DNA of 64,000 nt, taken from the NCBI RefSeq assembly GCF_000166055.1, contig NC_014664.1:1079927-1143926 (forward strand), written 5' to 3'. Both the position numbers and the translations under genes were made by a program. Positions 62,080 through 64,000 of this stretch are shown here, piece after piece. Below the pieces are notes generated by a model that did not search any database, was not told where the DNA came from, and saw only the letters and a program-made list of their open reading frames with translations. The stretch is from Rhodomicrobium vannielii ATCC 17100 (lineage in GTDB: Bacteria; Pseudomonadota; Alphaproteobacteria; Rhizobiales; Rhodomicrobiaceae). Each line of letters begins with the position of its first letter. The first letter of the stretch is position 1.

Positions 62080-64000
62080 CGGCGGTTCGCCCGACCGCAT
62101 TTTCGGGCGCGGTCGCGGGCAAGACTTGAGCCTGCGATAGAGCGTGTTGCGGCTGATGCCGAGGCGGCGCGCGGCCTCCGACATGTTGCCCTCGCTCGCG
62201 AGCACCGCCCGCTCGATCATGCTGTCGGAACTGGCGCGAAGCGATGCGGCCTCGCTGCCATCGTCACCCTCCGACGCGGCGGGGGCGTCGATGTCTTGCA
62301 GATCCTCGATCAGATCGTCCGGCAAATGCCGCCAGCCGATCATCACCTCGCCCGGATCGACCACGGCGCAGGCGAACAGCAGCGCATTCGATAGCTGGCG
62401 CAGATTGCCCGGCCAGCGATAACGCGCGAACGCGGCCGCGACGTCGGGGGCCAGCATCAGCGACTTGTCCGGCTCAAACGCCGCGAGCATCCGCGCCACG
62501 ATGGCCATGAAATCGGTGCGCGCACGAAGCGCCGGAAGCTTCAGCGTGAGGCCGTTCAGCCGGTAATAGAGGTCGGAACGGAAACGACCCGCCTCGACCT
62601 CGGCCTTGAGCGGCTTGTGGCTGGCTGCGATGAGCGCGAAATCCACCTTCGCGGGCTTTCCTCCACCGAGCGGCACGACCTCGCGTTCCTGAAGCACTCG
62701 CAAAAGGCGCGATTGCAGCGAAAGCGGCATGTCTCCAATCTCGTCGAGAAACAGTGTGCCCCCGTTCGCCTCGCGGATGCGACCGGGCGAGCCCTCGCGG
62801 CGCGCGCCGGTGAAAGCGCCGGGCGCATATCCGAAAAGCTCTGACTCGATCAGATGCTCGGGCAGCGCCGCGCAGTTCACCGCGATGAAGGGCGCGTCCT
62901 TGCGCGGGCCCGAAGCATGGATCGCGGCGGAAACGCGTTCCTTGCCTGCACCCGACTCGCCCTGAAGCAGGATCGGGATCGGCTTGCCAGCCACCTTGCG
63001 CGCGCGCTCGATCACGAGCTTCATCGTCTCGTCGCCCGTGTCGAGGTCGGCGAGCGCGTCGCGAAGCGGCAACTCGCGGGGCGCATCCCGCCGATGCGCG
63101 GGCGCGATTCGGCTGCCCGGTTCGATGCGAAGGCAAAGCTGCCGCCCGGCGCGGGTCACGGTAGGCGCCACGCGGCCATTCTGGCGATGGGCGAGATCGC
63201 AAAGGCTCGGCATGTCGAGCGACAGGAAGGAGCCGATCGCTTTTCGGCCAATATCTTCGGCGCGGAGGTCGAGAAGCACCCGCGCCGCGTGGTTCGCGCC
63301 CGCGATGCGACCGTCCTCGGCGAGCGCGACAAGCCCTTCCGCGAGCGTGCCGATACCTTCCGCCTGCGGATGAAGGCGCAGCCGCATCTGGCTCTCGTGA
63401 TGAAGCTCGAACAGCCGGTTCTCGATCATATGGCTCGCCGCGCTGACGAGCCCCGACGTATGCGGATGGCGCACGCGATGGTGGCCCGACACGTCGATGA
63501 CGCCGAGAATCCGCCCGTCGGAGCCTGTCACGGGCGCGGCGGCGCAGGTCAGAAAGCGGTTGTGCTCAAGGAAATGCTCCGCGCCATGCACAAGCACGGC
63601 AGTTCCTTCAACGATGGCGGTTCCGATGGCATTCGTGCCCCGGTTCGTTTCGTGCCACGACGCACCGGGCTTGAGCGCCACGCGAGATGCTCGCTCCACG
63701 AACTCGGCGTCGCCCAGCGCCTCGATCAGCACGCCTTGCTCGTCGGCGAGGACAACCATGCTGCCGGAGCCGCGAACCTGCGCATAGAGATAGTCCATCA
63801 CCGGCCGGGCGCGTGTCAGAAGCTCGCGCCGACGCTCCAGCGTTTCCTTCAGGCGGGATGTGGAGATGCGGTCTTCGGCATTGAGCCGCCCGAACGGAAC
63901 CAGCCCGGCGCCAAGACATCGCTCCCAGCTTCGCGAGACGGTCGCGCCGACGAGGGCGGCGGGCGGAATTTCTCCGCGGTCGAGCATCCTGCGGGCGCGA
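62071..64000 (-). CDS. AcoR-type sigma-54-dependent activator (5' end outside window)
   Basis: At least 638 residues from an ATG at 63987, but the frame runs on as RARR to the window edge and the family usually has more residues before the SWxRC helix (here RSWERCLGAGL), so the real start is probably outside. A GAF domain (about 55-185) contains NRGTNAIGTAIVEG. The AAA+ domain has Walker A LQGESGAGKE, GAFTGA for sigma-54 contact and GGTLFLDEIGDMP. A Fis-type helix ends it (NMSEAARRLGISRNTLYRRLK). Such proteins sense small metabolites and activate adjacent dehydrogenase operons; the target is beyond the edge or unknown. Confidence 0.9.
   Translation of the reverse strand, partial: RARRMLDRGEIPPAALVGATVSRSWERCLGAGLVPFGRLNAEDRISTSRLKETLERRRELLTRARPVMDYLYAQVRGSGSMVVLADEQGVLIEALGDAEFVERASRVALKPGASWHETNRGTNAIGTAIVEGTAVLVHGAEHFLEHNRFLTCAAAPVTGSDGRILGVIDVSGHHRVRHPHTSGLVSAASHMIENRLFELHHESQMRLRLHPQAEGIGTLAEGLVALAEDGRIAGANHAARVLLDLRAEDIGRKAIGSFLSLDMPSLCDLAHRQNGRVAPTVTRAGRQLCLRIEPGSRIAPAHRRDAPRELPLRDALADLDTGDETMKLVIERARKVAGKPIPILLQGESGAGKERVSAAIHASGPRKDAPFIAVNCAALPEHLIESELFGYAPGAFTGARREGSPGRIREANGGTLFLDEIGDMPLSLQSRLLRVLQEREVVPLGGGKPAKVDFALIAASHKPLKAEVEAGRFRSDLYYRLNGLTLKLPALRARTDFMAIVARMLAAFEPDKSLMLAPDVAAAFARYRWPGNLRQLSNALLFACAVVDPGEVMIGWRHLPDDLIEDLQDIDAPAASEGDDGSEAASLRASSDSMIERAVLASEGNMSEAARRLGISRNTLYRRLKSCPRPRPKMRSGEPPLQ

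Overview
The window comes from an anoxygenic phototrophic alphaproteobacterium. The whole stretch has high GC and dense, often overlapping genes, and it carries an uptake-hydrogenase maturation and H2-sensing cluster next to half of a photosynthesis gene cluster. From memory, the cytochrome c2 at 37353-37730 strongly resembles that of Rhodomicrobium vannielii. With the Hyphomicrobiales-type gene content, this makes a Rhodomicrobium-like organism my best guess (inference; no database was consulted).

Region 1 (1-13.0 kb, + strand): the 3' part of hupK, then hypA-hypB-hypC-hypD-hypE, hupR (sigma-54 activator), hupT (sensor kinase), hupU-hupV (H2-sensing regulatory hydrogenase) and hypF. HypA to HypF assemble the NiFe(CN)2CO cofactor; HupUV, HupT and HupR form the H2-responsive control circuit. 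The structural hydrogenase genes must lie outside the window, probably to the left.

Region 2 (13.0-16.5 kb): an arginase-family protein, a DUF1013 regulator, mtnA and a DUF1192 protein.

Region 3 (16.6-37.7 kb): photosynthesis genes in two divergent blocks. The minus-strand superoperon runs bchF-bchN-bchB-bchH-bchL-bchM-lhaA-puhA-puhB-puhC-(small ORF?)-puhE. The plus-strand block runs ppaA/aerR, ppsR/crtJ, bchG, a PucC-family transporter, bchP, tspO and a small membrane protein. A perfect PpsR/CrtJ-type operator lies before bchG, and a symmetrical pair of near-perfect ones lies before bchF. A cytochrome c2 gene with an unusual nested palindrome upstream follows. The puf, crt, bchCXYZ and bchDIO genes are not in the window.

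Region 4 (38.0-44.1 kb): housekeeping genes thyA-folA, hflK-hflC, a DegP-type protease, yidD and a small secreted protein.

Region 5 (44.4-50.7 kb): a multidomain hybrid sensor kinase immediately followed by a photoactive-yellow-protein-like PAS protein (the most interesting locus), an OafA-type acyltransferase, and a fusion of a cyclic-nucleotide-binding domain with a CPBP membrane protease.

Region 6 (50.9-64 kb): thrS and uvrA, then an AT-rich, apparently frameshifted SIR2-like gene next to a MNT/HepT toxin-antitoxin pair (a small defence-like islet). After these come lgt, a haem-uptake set hmuS-hmuT-hmuU without its ATPase, and the 3' part of an AcoR-type sigma-54 activator gene.
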